Below the pieces are notes generated by a model, which saw nothing but the letters and a program-made list of their open reading frames with translations, ran no database searches and was not told the origin of the DNA. A stretch of DNA of 64,000 bases, from assembly GCA_026415395.1 (NCBI GenBank), contig JAOAHD010000016.1, positions 1-64,000 of the forward strand. The letters are read 5' to 3'. This DNA comes from Candidatus Binatia bacterium (GTDB lineage Bacteria > Desulfobacterota > Binatia > HRBIN30). Position numbers and translations under genes: made by a program. Position 1 is the first letter of the stretch, and each line of letters opens with the position of its first letter. This document shows positions 47,390 through 57,035 of the stretch, piece by piece.

Positions 47390-48574
47390 GTGAGTTCGAG
47401 CAGCGGCTCCACAAAGCGTTGCGGGCGCATCTTCGTTGCCGGAGCCATCGCTGCGCATCCCATTGGCGGCGGTGGCAACACCTGGGCGTTTCTCCAGTAC
47501 GTACTGGGGCTGCGCCGACTGGGTTTCGAGGTGTTCTACGTGGAGGAGCTGCCACCGCAAGGCTGCTTCGACGAAAAGTGGCGGCGAGTCCCCTTCGCCT
47601 CCTCCTACAACGCGCGCTACGTGCAGCAAGTGATGCAAGAGTTCGGTTTTGCTGACCACGCGGGCATTTGGCCGGCAGAGAACCCCAACGAAGGGGTAGG
47701 GCTCTCGTTTCGCACCCTCTCAGCGATAGCACGGACTGCTGACGCGATTGTGAACCTCTCCGGGCGCATGCATCGGGCTGAAATCCTCGCTGGCCCTGCC
47801 AAGCGGATTTACATCGACCTCGACCCCGGTTTCACGCAGATCTGGCAAGAAGGGTATGGCGTGAACATGAACCTCCAGGGTCACGAGAGTCATTTTACCG
47901 TCGGCCTTTGTGTGGGAACCCCGCAATGCCCCGTGCCCACATGCAGCATTCGTTGGCACCCGACCCTGCCCCCTGTCGTGTTGGATGCTTGGGCAACGAA
48001 CCTTCCTCCCGGGAGTACATACACAACGGTTGCCGACTGGCGTGGCTACAGCCCCGTGCAATGGCAGGGTACGTGGTACGGGCAAAAGAGCGAGGAGTTT
48101 CTTCGCGTCCTTTCGTTGCCGCGAAGCGCCCCAGCAGCGCTAGAGCTGTGCCTTGCAATTCACCCCGAAGAGCCCGACTTGCCCCGTTTGCGCGAGGCAG
48201 GTTGGAGAATTGTCGATCCGAGACAATGCGCCGCCACCCCCGCTGCGTACCGGGACTACATTCAAAGCTCGCGTGGCGAGTTTACGGTGGTGAAAAACGG
48301 CTATCGCGTTGGCCACACTGGCTGGTTCAGCGACCGGAGCGCTTGCTACCTAGCTGCCGGTCGCCCAGCGGTTGTCCAGGAAACGGGCTTCAGCAGCGCT
48401 TTGCCCACCGGAAGCGGTTTGCTTTCCTTCGTCAATCTTGAAGAGGCCTGCCAGGCGTTGAGAATGGTTGAAGCTCGCTATGAGCAACATGCCGCGAGTG
48501 CACGCGAGCTCGCCCGGGAGTACTTCGACTCCGATCGGGTTCTCCAGCGCTTGTTGCAAACCGCGGGGGTTTGA
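47390..48574 (+). CDS. Glycosyltransferase-like protein, paralogue B of three
   Basis: This 394-residue paralogue of the flanking genes opens with IFVAGAIAAHPIGGGGNTWAFLQYV and has YIDLDPGFTQIWQEG and SRGEFTVVKNGYRVGHTGWFSDRSACYLAAGRPAVVQETGFSSALPTG. It starts with GTG 47390, with GAGGAG just upstream, nine bases after the previous stop. It is diverged enough from A and C to suggest a different acceptor or donor rather than simple dosage. A role in building the exported glycan is inferred from the operon. Confidence 0.75.
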   Translation: MSSSSGSTKRCGRIFVAGAIAAHPIGGGGNTWAFLQYVLGLRRLGFEVFYVEELPPQGCFDEKWRRVPFASSYNARYVQQVMQEFGFADHAGIWPAENPNEGVGLSFRTLSAIARTADAIVNLSGRMHRAEILAGPAKRIYIDLDPGFTQIWQEGYGVNMNLQGHESHFTVGLCVGTPQCPVPTCSIRWHPTLPPVVLDAWATNLPPGSTYTTVADWRGYSPVQWQGTWYGQKSEEFLRVLSLPRSAPAALELCLAIHPEEPDLPRLREAGWRIVDPRQCAATPAAYRDYIQSSRGEFTVVKNGYRVGHTGWFSDRSACYLAAGRPAVVQETGFSSALPTGSGLLSFVNLEEACQALRMVEARYEQHAASARELAREYFDSDRVLQRLLQTAGV

Positions 48575-48595
48575 ACTCTAGGAACTCGACTTCCG

Positions 48596-49759
48596 ATGGG
48601 GACCAACAAGGACGTCGTCGTCATTGCCGGCTACTTCGCGCGCTGCCCTCTCGGCGGGTACGCGTGGCAAGTGTTGCACTACCTGCTCGGATTCGAAGAG
48701 CTGGGGTTTGAAGCTTATTTCTATGAAGACACCGCCCTCTATGGCGAGTGCTTCGACCCAGTCACCCGCACGATGCCGGCACGGTGCGACCGCGGCGTAG
48801 AAATCCTCTCCAAGTTTTTCGCCGCTCATGGGCTCGGCAAGCGCTGGCATTTTTGGGAGGTAGGGTCACAACGCGAGTTCGGGCTCCCACGCAGCGTGAT
48901 GCTCGATCTTCTGGAGCGCGCTCGCCTCGTGCTCACGCTTGCACCCGTGACTCGAGTCCCTCAAGCGGGGCGCGCCACCCGCGTCTTCATCGACCTTGAC
49001 CCTGGATACACACAGTTTCGTTACCACCAAGGTGATGAGGCGTTACGCTCCTTGTTGCACGAACACCACCGTCATTTCACCATTGGCGAACTCATTGGTT
49101 CTCCAGCCTGCGCGGTGCCCACCGGCAACTTGCACTGGCTCCCCACGCGGCAGCCCGTCGTAACGCGGCTGTGGCTTGGGTCGTCACCTGCAGAGGATGG
49201 AGCTTGGACCACCATCGGTCGTTGGCACGAAACTCGCCGCGATATCGTCACTGGGAACGACCGCTACGGTTGGAGCAAGCGCGATGAGTGGTTGCGCTTC
49301 CTCGACTTACCGCAGCGGGCAGCACAGCGCTTTTGCGTTGCTATGGATGTTGCCAAGTTTCCCAACGACCTGGCGCTCTTGAACCGCTACGGGTGGGAAG
49401 TCGTCGACCCATTAGCCGTCTCGGCCGATCCGTTCGTATACCGGGACTTCATTTGCTCGTCCGCTGGAGAGTTCACCACAGCGAAAGACTTAAACGTGCG
49501 CCTGCGCACGGGCTGGTTTTCCGACCGCAGCGCGTGTTATCTCGCCGCCGGCCGGCCGGTTGTCACGCAAGCAACCGGATTCGAGCAGGTTTTGCCAACC
49601 GCAGAGGGTCTCTTTGCTGTGACCACTGTGGAGGAAGCGGCGGCAGCGATCCGCGCAGTAGCATCCGATCCGCTTCCCCACCGGGCACACGCCCAATTGA
49701 TCGCCCGGACCTGGTTCGAGGCTCGACAGGTCCTCCATGAGCTGATCGAACACGTTTAA
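48596..49759 (+). CDS. Glycosyltransferase-like protein, paralogue C of three
   Basis: This 387-residue third copy opens with VVVIAGYFARCPLGGYAWQVLHYLLG and carries FIDLDPGYTQFRYHQ and SAGEFTTAKDLNVRLRTGWFSDRSACYLAAGRPVVTQATGFEQVLPT. The shared SDRSACYLAAGRP block is closer to B than to A. An AGGA lies about 11 bases before ATG 48596. It is the last gene of the run, and an unrelated promoter candidate follows at 49843. Confidence 0.75.
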   Translation: MGTNKDVVVIAGYFARCPLGGYAWQVLHYLLGFEELGFEAYFYEDTALYGECFDPVTRTMPARCDRGVEILSKFFAAHGLGKRWHFWEVGSQREFGLPRSVMLDLLERARLVLTLAPVTRVPQAGRATRVFIDLDPGYTQFRYHQGDEALRSLLHEHHRHFTIGELIGSPACAVPTGNLHWLPTRQPVVTRLWLGSSPAEDGAWTTIGRWHETRRDIVTGNDRYGWSKRDEWLRFLDLPQRAAQRFCVAMDVAKFPNDLALLNRYGWEVVDPLAVSADPFVYRDFICSSAGEFTTAKDLNVRLRTGWFSDRSACYLAAGRPVVTQATGFEQVLPTAEGLFAVTTVEEAAAAIRAVASDPLPHRAHAQLIARTWFEARQVLHELIEHV

Positions 49760-49842
49760 CATTCCGGCAACTGACAAAAACCGGCACTGCTGACAACGTG
49801 GTGACACCCTTCGCGTGGGTCTCATCACATACGACTTTCTCG

Positions 49843-49871
49843 TTGACAGAGGTGTGTGCGCATTCAACGAT
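49843..49871 (+). promoter_or_regulatory. Candidate promoter of the DUF1800/DUF1501 operon
   Basis: TTGACA (49843-49848) is followed after 17 bases by AACGAT (49866-49871). The -35 is perfect and the -10 poor. It lies 65 bases before ATG 49936 in the gap after the glycosyltransferase genes, where a new transcript is expected. Confidence 0.4.
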
Positions 49872-49935
49872 ACGGCGCGGGATTCGCTAATTCCGAGCGA
49901 CCGCGTTCCAGCGCACCACATTGGCGGAGGGAGTC

Positions 49936-51420
49936 ATGGGCGATGAAAACACGATTCTAGGTGTCCGACACGCACGTCACCTGCTGCGGCGTGCGGGATT
50001 CGGCGCGCGCAAAAGCGACGTGGACACCTTTTCCGGGCTCAGCCGTGGCGCCGCGGCCGATCGCTTGACCAGCTTCAAGCCTGCAAAGTTTCGGCCCTCC
50101 GGGAAGGACATCTGGCGTCGCCGTGTGTCCTGGTTGAAGTACATGGTGCGCACCAAGACTCCGTTGCAAGAAAAGCTCGTTCTTTTCTGGCACGATCACT
50201 TCGCGACTGGCTACGACAAGGTACAAAACCACCACTGGATGGCCGATCAGAACCGGCTGCTCCGTACCTACTGCAAGGGCAACTTCAAGGACTTCGTGAA
50301 AGCCATCAATGTCGACCCGGCGATGATGGAATACCTCGACACCTTCCGGAACTTCAAAGAGCAGCCCAATGAAAACTACGCGCGGGAGCTCATGGAGCTG
50401 TTTACTCTGGGGGTCACTGACCTAGCCGGGCAGCCGAACTATGAGCAACAGGACATTGTGCAAATTGCCCGAGCGTTTTCCGGCTGGGGCTGGGATTGGA
50501 GTCGTAATCGGGTGCGCTTTAACGATTGGGCACACGACTACATGAGTGAGTACGGCGCCGAGCGAGGGCCCAAGGTCATTTTCCGAAACCACGGGGGCTT
50601 TGGCCCCAGTGGACGAGACTTTACCCAACCAGGCGGCGAAGGGCCGCAAGAGATTTCTCAAGTCGTGGACATCATTTTCGAACACCAAGACAGCGACGGG
50701 AAGAGCACTGTTGCCCGTTTTATCACGAAGAAGCTGCTCGAGTATTTCGCACACCCGCTGCCAGCCTATCCGGAGAATGCCACGATCATCGACCGCATTG
50801 TGCAGCGCGCCGCTTTTGACACCACCTGGGACCTCCGCCGGTTAGTGCGCGAGATTTTTGTCGACGATTTCTTTTACGAGACGGCAGCAACCGCACCGTT
50901 TTCTGCGACCACTCCAAAGTCAGTGGTTTGGCCCATCGACTTCGTGATGACCACCTTGCGGTTGCTGCGCGTCAGCCCGCGCAGCGACAAGTGGGGCAAC
51001 TGGTACATCGAGGGCGGCAACTGGGGGAACGTAACGGATTATTTGGCCGACATGGGGCAGATTCTTTTCGAGCCGCCCAGCGTATTTGGCTGGGACTGGG
51101 AAGAGGGCTGGATCAACAGCGCCACCCTGCTCGCCCGCTACTCTTTCGCCCGCGATGTCGCCATGGCGCGGGGCAACAAAGCCCAGCACCTCCGCCCGCA
51201 GCTGCTCATGGACCTCAGCCTCACTGCGCCTGCGGACATCGTCGACGCCGTCACCGAGGTGCTCGGCGTGCGCGATGACGTCTCGTCTGACGAGCGTCAG
51301 GCGCTGATCAACTACCTTGGCCCTGGCTCGCTGGATTTGAACGACCCTGGTGTCCGGCAGCGCAAACTGCACGGTTTGTTTGCTCTGGTTCTCCAAATGC
51401 CCGCATTTCACCTTCACTGA
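49936..51420 (+). CDS. DUF1800 protein, first copy
   Basis: This 494-residue protein of the DUF1800 family shows HLLRRAGFGA, LVLFWHDHFATGYDKV, NENYARELMELFTLGVTD and MGQILFEPPSVFGWDWEEGW. The function of the family is unknown, but it is almost always encoded next to a DUF1501 protein. No signal peptide is evident. GGAGGGAG lies before ATG 49936; a TTG five codons earlier is a poorer start. It is the first of four consecutive related genes with a CX5CH protein between the two pairs. Confidence 0.93.
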   Translation: MGDENTILGVRHARHLLRRAGFGARKSDVDTFSGLSRGAAADRLTSFKPAKFRPSGKDIWRRRVSWLKYMVRTKTPLQEKLVLFWHDHFATGYDKVQNHHWMADQNRLLRTYCKGNFKDFVKAINVDPAMMEYLDTFRNFKEQPNENYARELMELFTLGVTDLAGQPNYEQQDIVQIARAFSGWGWDWSRNRVRFNDWAHDYMSEYGAERGPKVIFRNHGGFGPSGRDFTQPGGEGPQEISQVVDIIFEHQDSDGKSTVARFITKKLLEYFAHPLPAYPENATIIDRIVQRAAFDTTWDLRRLVREIFVDDFFYETAATAPFSATTPKSVVWPIDFVMTTLRLLRVSPRSDKWGNWYIEGGNWGNVTDYLADMGQILFEPPSVFGWDWEEGWINSATLLARYSFARDVAMARGNKAQHLRPQLLMDLSLTAPADIVDAVTEVLGVRDDVSSDERQALINYLGPGSLDLNDPGVRQRKLHGLFALVLQMPAFHLH

Positions 51421-51436
51421 AGAGGAGTTCGCCCAC

Positions 51437-52885
51437 ATGTCGCTTTCTCGTCGTGATTTTCTCATTCGTTCGGGCCTTCTCGCCGGCGGCCTGATGGCCC
51501 AGGGGCTGTGGAATCGTGCCCTCGTGCGCAAGGCGTGGGCAGACATCGGAGATCGCTTTCTGGTGTCCATATTCCTCGACGGGGGCAATGACGGGCTCAA
51601 CACCGTTGTGCCGGTTGCCAACGGGACCTTCGCAAACTTTAGAACGAGTTACGAAACCCTGCGTCGCAGCGGACCCGGTGGGTTACGCCTTTCTACGAGC
51701 GTGCTAGCTCCATTAGCCATCGCCCCCGACCCTTCCACCAATACTCCCCTCGCGCTTCACCCCGGGCTCGAGGGGCTCCATCGCTTGTATCAACTCGGCA
51801 AAGTCGCGGTCATCCAAGGGTGTGGCTATCCGGAGTACAATTTGTCCCATGCGGTGTCGCGCTCCATATGGGAAACTGGCACGCGTGCGGCCATGGGTGG
51901 GGGCTGGCTTGGCCGCTACTTAGCGTCGCGTTATGGAGCCTCGGACATCCCGGCTCTCTCCGTCGGCTACTGGATGGCGGGAGAGCTACACCAACAGGCT
52001 ACGAGTGTGTTGACGGCCAGTCGCCTCTCGGAACTCGAGTTTCCGCTCGACGACTGGTACCCGGCGGACGACAGCGACAAAATCGCCGCATTTCAGGCTG
52101 TATATGCCGCTGCTCAGGCCTCGGCGCAGCCGCTGCTCCGTTTTGTGGGAAACAGCGGCCAAGCCACACTCACGGCGACCCAGGCCTACCCGGATCTCGA
52201 TGGTTTGTACAACACCGATCGCCCATCCTGGCTCCAGCAGTACGACGACCTCGACAGCGGCACGGCACGTCGGCTGCGCGAGGTGGCAAAAGTGATTTAC
52301 GGGATCACGCAAGGTGTGCCCAACATCGCTGCGCGGCATTTCGCCTTAGCCAATGGCGGTTATGACACGCATTCCAACCAAGGCACCGTGGGTGCAAACG
52401 AAGCCCACTACGAGCTGCACCGGGAGGTCGGGGATGCACTCGAACTCTTCTACCACGACCTCGACGACATGGGGGTGGCCGACAAAGTGCTTGTGATGAT
52501 TTGGAGCGAGTTCTCGCGACGGCCACAGCAAAACGACAACGGCACCGATCACGGCTCGCAGGGCCCCGTGTTCCTCGTGGGCGGCCGGATCAACGGCGGG
52601 GTGTATGGCAACCACCCTAACATCTCGGATAGCCGTGTTCTGAACCCCGGCGCCACGTGGGATGATGGCAACACCAAGTACTCGCAGGACAACTCCGATC
52701 CGCACCGTTCCACCGACTTCCGCGACGTTTACGGGGCCATTCTCAAACACTGGCTGGCAATCCCCCAAACGGAGATTCTTGCCAGTCTCTTGCAGCCAGA
52801 CATAGGCGACCCTGCACAGTACTGGACTGCCCCCAACTTCGACTTTGTGCACCCGAGCAATAGCCAGCCTTTGTTCTTGCCATGA
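51437..52885 (+). CDS. DUF1501 protein with Tat signal, first copy
   Basis: This 482-residue protein has a twin-arginine signal (SRRDFLIRSGLLAGGLMAQG, cut near KAWA). The DUF1501 core contains FLDGGNDGLNTVVPV, a conserved LHPGLEGLHRLYQLGKVAVIQG, GYDTHSNQG and GTDHGSQGPVFLVGG, a sulfatase/phosphatase-like fold. The Tat route implies it folds in the cytoplasm before export to the periplasm. GAGGAG precedes ATG 51437 by nine bases. It follows its DUF1800 partner by 16 bases and overlaps the next gene as ATGA. Confidence 0.93.
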   Translation: MSLSRRDFLIRSGLLAGGLMAQGLWNRALVRKAWADIGDRFLVSIFLDGGNDGLNTVVPVANGTFANFRTSYETLRRSGPGGLRLSTSVLAPLAIAPDPSTNTPLALHPGLEGLHRLYQLGKVAVIQGCGYPEYNLSHAVSRSIWETGTRAAMGGGWLGRYLASRYGASDIPALSVGYWMAGELHQQATSVLTASRLSELEFPLDDWYPADDSDKIAAFQAVYAAAQASAQPLLRFVGNSGQATLTATQAYPDLDGLYNTDRPSWLQQYDDLDSGTARRLREVAKVIYGITQGVPNIAARHFALANGGYDTHSNQGTVGANEAHYELHREVGDALELFYHDLDDMGVADKVLVMIWSEFSRRPQQNDNGTDHGSQGPVFLVGGRINGGVYGNHPNISDSRVLNPGATWDDGNTKYSQDNSDPHRSTDFRDVYGAILKHWLAIPQTEILASLLQPDIGDPAQYWTAPNFDFVHPSNSQPLFLP

Positions 52886-53967
52886 GACGCGCAAGGTTTC
52901 TCCTGCAAGTTTTCTGGTTGCTGTCGTTGAGCGCTGTGACGCCATTGGCCAACGCGCAAGTGGCCGGAGGAGGCCCGGCCGCAACGGATTGTTGGGTCGC
53001 GTTCCAATCGAGCCCGGCGCCAAACACTCCAACGTCGAGACCGAAGTACGTTCGCTGCCGCGACCAAGACACCAGCTGCGGAGATAGCGATGCCACCGTT
53101 GGGCAGTGCGGTTTCCAGGTGCAAATCGGCCTCAACACGACTGCCTTCACGGGCTGTAGCCCATCGAGTTTCCCTGCCGGCGGCTTTGCGATCCCCTACT
53201 CGGGGCCCGGGTTCGATGATCACCCAAAGCATGTGCCGGACTTCGAGCCCCTGCAGCTTTTTGCCGAGGGCGAACTCCCCCTCACGAGTGCGGATACCGA
53301 CCGTTGGTCGAGCCCCGCCACGGTGCGGGTAATACTGCCAGTCACGCAAACGAGTTCAGGGCCGCGCTTCCGCCCTTATACCTTGAAACTCCAGACGACG
53401 ATTTGCGCGGTGCCTTTGTTGAGTGGAGGCAAGTGTCCGGCCGGCGTCAGTCAAGATAAGGATACCTTCAAGCTTGCGTGTTTGCCGCCGGTGGATCCGA
53501 TGACCAACCAGCCCATCAGTCCTTGCAGCGGCATCAACAGCACCTTCGAGCAAATCCAACAACACATCTTTGACCGGAAGTGCTCCAACCTCGCCGGATG
53601 TCACGGCTCCATCGAGCCCACGCATGACTTGTGTCTTAAGCCTTCCTGTGGTGGTGGCCGCTCCGCGCACACAGATCTCGTGAACGCCACGCCGCACAAC
53701 TTCGCCGCCGCATCGGACGGACTGTTGCGGGTCAAACCCGGCGACCCAGACGGAAGCCTCTTGTACCTGAAATTATTGGGAGGGGCTCGTCTCAACAGTC
53801 CGACGTTCGGCACCGGTGCGTACGGGCTCCGCATGCCCTATCACAACCCGGCTGCCGATCGTGCTCGCCCTCGGCTGACGGCTGGCGAGATCCGTTTGCT
53901 CAAAGATTGGATCCTTGCCGGGGCTCCTGCCTCCGGGTTCATCAGCAGCAGCTACTCTTGCCAATAG
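52882..53967 (+). CDS. Secreted protein with CX5CH motif between the two DUF1800/DUF1501 pairs
   Basis: This 361-residue protein has a signal peptide (about 1-25, ending PLANA), many cysteines in its first half, and in the second half a cytochrome-like segment IFDRKCSNLAGCHGSIEP (CX5CH). It then has LVNATPHNFA, a VKPGDPDGSLLYLKL segment and LTAGEIRLLKDWILAGAP near the end, the layout of PSC-type domains in planctomycetes and myxobacteria. Whether the unusual CX5CH spacing binds heme is open. Its start overlaps the DUF1501 stop as ATGA, so it belongs to the same operon. Confidence 0.75.
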   Translation: MRRARFLLQVFWLLSLSAVTPLANAQVAGGGPAATDCWVAFQSSPAPNTPTSRPKYVRCRDQDTSCGDSDATVGQCGFQVQIGLNTTAFTGCSPSSFPAGGFAIPYSGPGFDDHPKHVPDFEPLQLFAEGELPLTSADTDRWSSPATVRVILPVTQTSSGPRFRPYTLKLQTTICAVPLLSGGKCPAGVSQDKDTFKLACLPPVDPMTNQPISPCSGINSTFEQIQQHIFDRKCSNLAGCHGSIEPTHDLCLKPSCGGGRSAHTDLVNATPHNFAAASDGLLRVKPGDPDGSLLYLKLLGGARLNSPTFGTGAYGLRMPYHNPAADRARPRLTAGEIRLLKDWILAGAPASGFISSSYSCQ

Positions 53968-53989
53968 CTTCGGTTAGGAGGTGGCACTG

Positions 53990-55534
53990 ATGCCGGTGAT
54001 CGGCCCAGAGCAGTGGAATTACCAGACGGCAGCGCACTTACTGTTGCGTTCGGGATTCGGTCACCACGGTTCCATCCGCAAAAGTACTGGCGAGGCAACT
54101 CTCGTGCGCGCACTCGCCAACAAGACACCGGAGAAGGCTGTCGATTGGGTTTTGAACTTGCGGGTCCCGCGACAACTCCAAGGCCCAGGGAATCTTGTCG
54201 CCCGCGACTGGGCGTCCTTCGATTCTCTGCGGGCGTGGTGGCTGCAGTCGATGATCAAAACCAAGAATCCCGCCCTGGAGAAAATCGTTCTGTTCCTACA
54301 CACGCATTTTGCCACGGCCCAATCGCGCGTGAACAAGTCGCTCTACATGGCGAAACAAAACGCCTTGTTCCGGGCGTACGCGCTCGGGGACTTTCGTGAG
54401 CTCGTCAAAGCGATCAACATCGACCCAGCCATGCTGTGGTGGCTGGATGGACAGTCAAATTCCCGCCGTGCCCCTAACGAGAACTACGCTCGCGAACTCA
54501 TGGAGCTGTTTACCTTGGGCGTGTTCGACTTCGCCGGCAACAAAAATTACTCGCAAGCCGACGTCACCCAGGCAGCGCGCATGCTCACCGGCTGGCGGAT
54601 CCGCGAAGTGAATAACGACGTCGAAGCCTACTTCGACATGAACCGCCACGATACGGGCTCCAAAACCATCTTCGCCCCCGATCCGAATGAAACCCCCTTA
54701 CAAAACCCGGCGAATGCATACACGGAACCCGCTTCCAACGACGCGCCCTGGGCGGCGGAGGAACACCGGAGGCTGGTGGACGCCATCTTCAACCATCGAG
54801 ACACAGAAGGGCGGCCTACGGCAGCCCGCTTCCTCGTGCGCAAGCTGTGGAAATTCTACGCGTACGATCCGGTGGTGGACGTCGGCACCAGCCGGGAAGA
54901 CCTGAGCTTGATTGACGAGCTCGCCGACGTGTTCGTGGCCAGCGGCTACCGCATTCCGGCAGTGTTACGGGCGATGTTTCTCCGCACCGAATTTTACGCG
55001 GACCGCACGCGGACCGTGAAAAGCCCTGTCGAATACGTGGTTGGCTCTTTACGCATGCTCAAGGCAACGCGGACCGAGGACGGCCGCTACACGTTGCTCG
55101 ACACGTTGGAAGAGCTCAGCGATCAGGGGAACCAAAACAAAGGTGGCCTCGGGCAAATGGGGCAGACCTTGTTGGATCCTCCGGACGTTTTTAGCTGGAA
55201 GGGCAACTCCTATTGGATCACTTCTCATGCGTTGCTGCAGCGGGCAATCTTCGCGGCTCGCCTGTGTGCTCGCCGCTGGCCAGTAAACCGACCGAGAGAC
55301 GCGGTCTGGGTGGAACGCTTGCTCCCCCGCCGTGCAATGCCGCGTGCCGAGGTCGTGAACCGCTTGCTCTTGCTCCTCGGCCCGATCGAAGTCGACGCCG
55401 TCACCCATAACCACTTAGTCGAGCTCCTTGGCCCGGACGATCCCTTCGATCCTCGCGACGAGCAAAACATCTTCTTCCGTCTTCATCCGCTTGCGCAAAT
55501 GATTCTGATGTTGCCGCAGTACCACGTGCACTGA
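53990..55534 (+). CDS. DUF1800 protein, second copy
   Basis: This 514-residue paralogue of the 49936 gene has HLLLRSGFGHH, IVLFLHTHFATAQSRV, NENYARELMELFTLGVFD and MGQTLLDPPDVFSWKGNSYW. AGGAGG lies eight bases before ATG 53990, which decides the start over an upstream GTG. It is more diverged in its middle than would be expected of a recent duplicate. Together with 55560 it repeats the order DUF1800-DUF1501. Confidence 0.93.
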   Translation: MPVIGPEQWNYQTAAHLLLRSGFGHHGSIRKSTGEATLVRALANKTPEKAVDWVLNLRVPRQLQGPGNLVARDWASFDSLRAWWLQSMIKTKNPALEKIVLFLHTHFATAQSRVNKSLYMAKQNALFRAYALGDFRELVKAINIDPAMLWWLDGQSNSRRAPNENYARELMELFTLGVFDFAGNKNYSQADVTQAARMLTGWRIREVNNDVEAYFDMNRHDTGSKTIFAPDPNETPLQNPANAYTEPASNDAPWAAEEHRRLVDAIFNHRDTEGRPTAARFLVRKLWKFYAYDPVVDVGTSREDLSLIDELADVFVASGYRIPAVLRAMFLRTEFYADRTRTVKSPVEYVVGSLRMLKATRTEDGRYTLLDTLEELSDQGNQNKGGLGQMGQTLLDPPDVFSWKGNSYWITSHALLQRAIFAARLCARRWPVNRPRDAVWVERLLPRRAMPRAEVVNRLLLLLGPIEVDAVTHNHLVELLGPDDPFDPRDEQNIFFRLHPLAQMILMLPQYHVH

Positions 55535-55559
55535 AGAGCAGGAACAAGGAGGTGCACTC

Positions 55560-57020
55560 ATGCAGTTTTCCCGCCGAGATTTTCTCAAAGCTTCGCTGGG
55601 AGCATCGGCTATTTTTGCGCTGCCGGGTGTCTGGTTGCGGGCGCGCGAGGCCAGCGCCCTAGAGGCCTGCGAACAAGGAACGAATTTGATCCTCGTCGAG
55701 CTCGATGGCGGGAACGACGGGCTCAACACCGTCGTGCCAATGTCGGATGGTACGGGGCAAAACCGCACCCGTTATGACTTGGTCCGGAAGTGGTTGAATA
55801 TTCCAGTGTCGGAGCTCGGGCCCACCCAAATCGATAACGACCCGCTGCACAACGGTGCGCTCGCGTTGCACCCTCATATGAACGGGCTCAAAACGCTGTA
55901 CGATAGCGGTAATGTCGCGGTAATCCTCGGCGCCCATTACGCCAACGGGAACCTCTCCCACGACGTCTCGAAGTCTATCTGGTACAAAGCAGATCCGTTG
56001 CTGTCCGGCATCAGCGACGGCTGGATGGGGCGCACACTCGACGCGCTGTGCTTAGGGCAAAATATGCCCGTGCCAGCGGTTGACATCGGTCGATCGCTGA
56101 ACCCGCTGTTCTTCGGGCGAACCTCAACTCTTGCTTTTACAAGCGTGAATGACCTGGTCATCCCCAGCAATCCCGTGTTCAGCCAGAACGCAGATCGCCA
56201 GCCATTGGAACAAGCCTTTCGCTCGGTTTACCAGGAGCTGGCAAATTCCAGCGGTGGCTTCATCGGGGAATGGGCGCGTGTCGGCTATGCGGTAGCCTCG
56301 CGCATGGACGCGTATCGGACGGTTTCTTCTTCAACCGCAGAAAATCTGAATGCACTGATCAACGGCGCACCGGATCATCCGATCGCAGCACCTACGCGGC
56401 AACGCTACGGTTTGGCAACCGCGCTGCGGCTTGTGTACGCACTGCTGCGCGGTGCTCAACCAGGAGACCAGCCACTGGGCTGCCGCATCTTCCGGGTCGG
56501 CATCGGCGGCTTCGACACTCATTCCGACCAAGGGAAGCACATCCCGTTGAGTCAAAAGCCGCTGAATCAAAAAGTAGCTGAGAACTTTCCCGATGAGCTC
56601 CACGGCAAGCTCCTGCACCAGGTCGACAAAGCCATCACTGCCTTCTGGCGTGACCTCGAGGCCGCCAACCTGCACCACAACACGCTGATCATGACTTTCA
56701 CCGAATTCGGTCGCCGAATTGCCGAGAACGGCAACAACAACGCCGACAGTGGCACCGACCATGGAACCGCAAGCCCGGTGTTCGTCATCGGCCCGACGAA
56801 GACCCAAGCTTCGACCAACTCCTTCGTAGCTGGCGGCGTGTATGGTGCGTATCCGGAGCTACACCTTCCTGACCGCAACGGCAACATGGTCCCGACGTTG
56901 GACTTCCGCCACATTTACGGGGAAATCATGGTACACTGGCTCGGCCTCTCTCCGTCCACCGCGAACAACATTCTCGGGGCCGGTGGTTTTAGCTACCAGC
57001 CGCAAGGATTCTTAGCGTAA
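55560..57020 (+). CDS. DUF1501 protein with Tat signal, second copy
   Basis: This 486-residue protein has a twin-arginine signal (FSRRDFLKASLGASAIFALPG, cut after REASA) and the DUF1501 motifs LVELDGGNDGLNTVVPM, LHPHMNGLKTLYDSGNVAVILG, GFDTHSDQGKH and GTDHGTASPVFVIG. AGGAGG lies seven bases before ATG 55560. It ends the operon; the convergent HEWGH gene stops 15 bases away. The role is unknown, though the family often accompanies surface or polysaccharide functions. Confidence 0.93.
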   Translation: MQFSRRDFLKASLGASAIFALPGVWLRAREASALEACEQGTNLILVELDGGNDGLNTVVPMSDGTGQNRTRYDLVRKWLNIPVSELGPTQIDNDPLHNGALALHPHMNGLKTLYDSGNVAVILGAHYANGNLSHDVSKSIWYKADPLLSGISDGWMGRTLDALCLGQNMPVPAVDIGRSLNPLFFGRTSTLAFTSVNDLVIPSNPVFSQNADRQPLEQAFRSVYQELANSSGGFIGEWARVGYAVASRMDAYRTVSSSTAENLNALINGAPDHPIAAPTRQRYGLATALRLVYALLRGAQPGDQPLGCRIFRVGIGGFDTHSDQGKHIPLSQKPLNQKVAENFPDELHGKLLHQVDKAITAFWRDLEAANLHHNTLIMTFTEFGRRIAENGNNNADSGTDHGTASPVFVIGPTKTQASTNSFVAGGVYGAYPELHLPDRNGNMVPTLDFRHIYGEIMVHWLGLSPSTANNILGAGGFSYQPQGFLA

Positions 57021-57035
57021 GAGCATATGGCTGTT

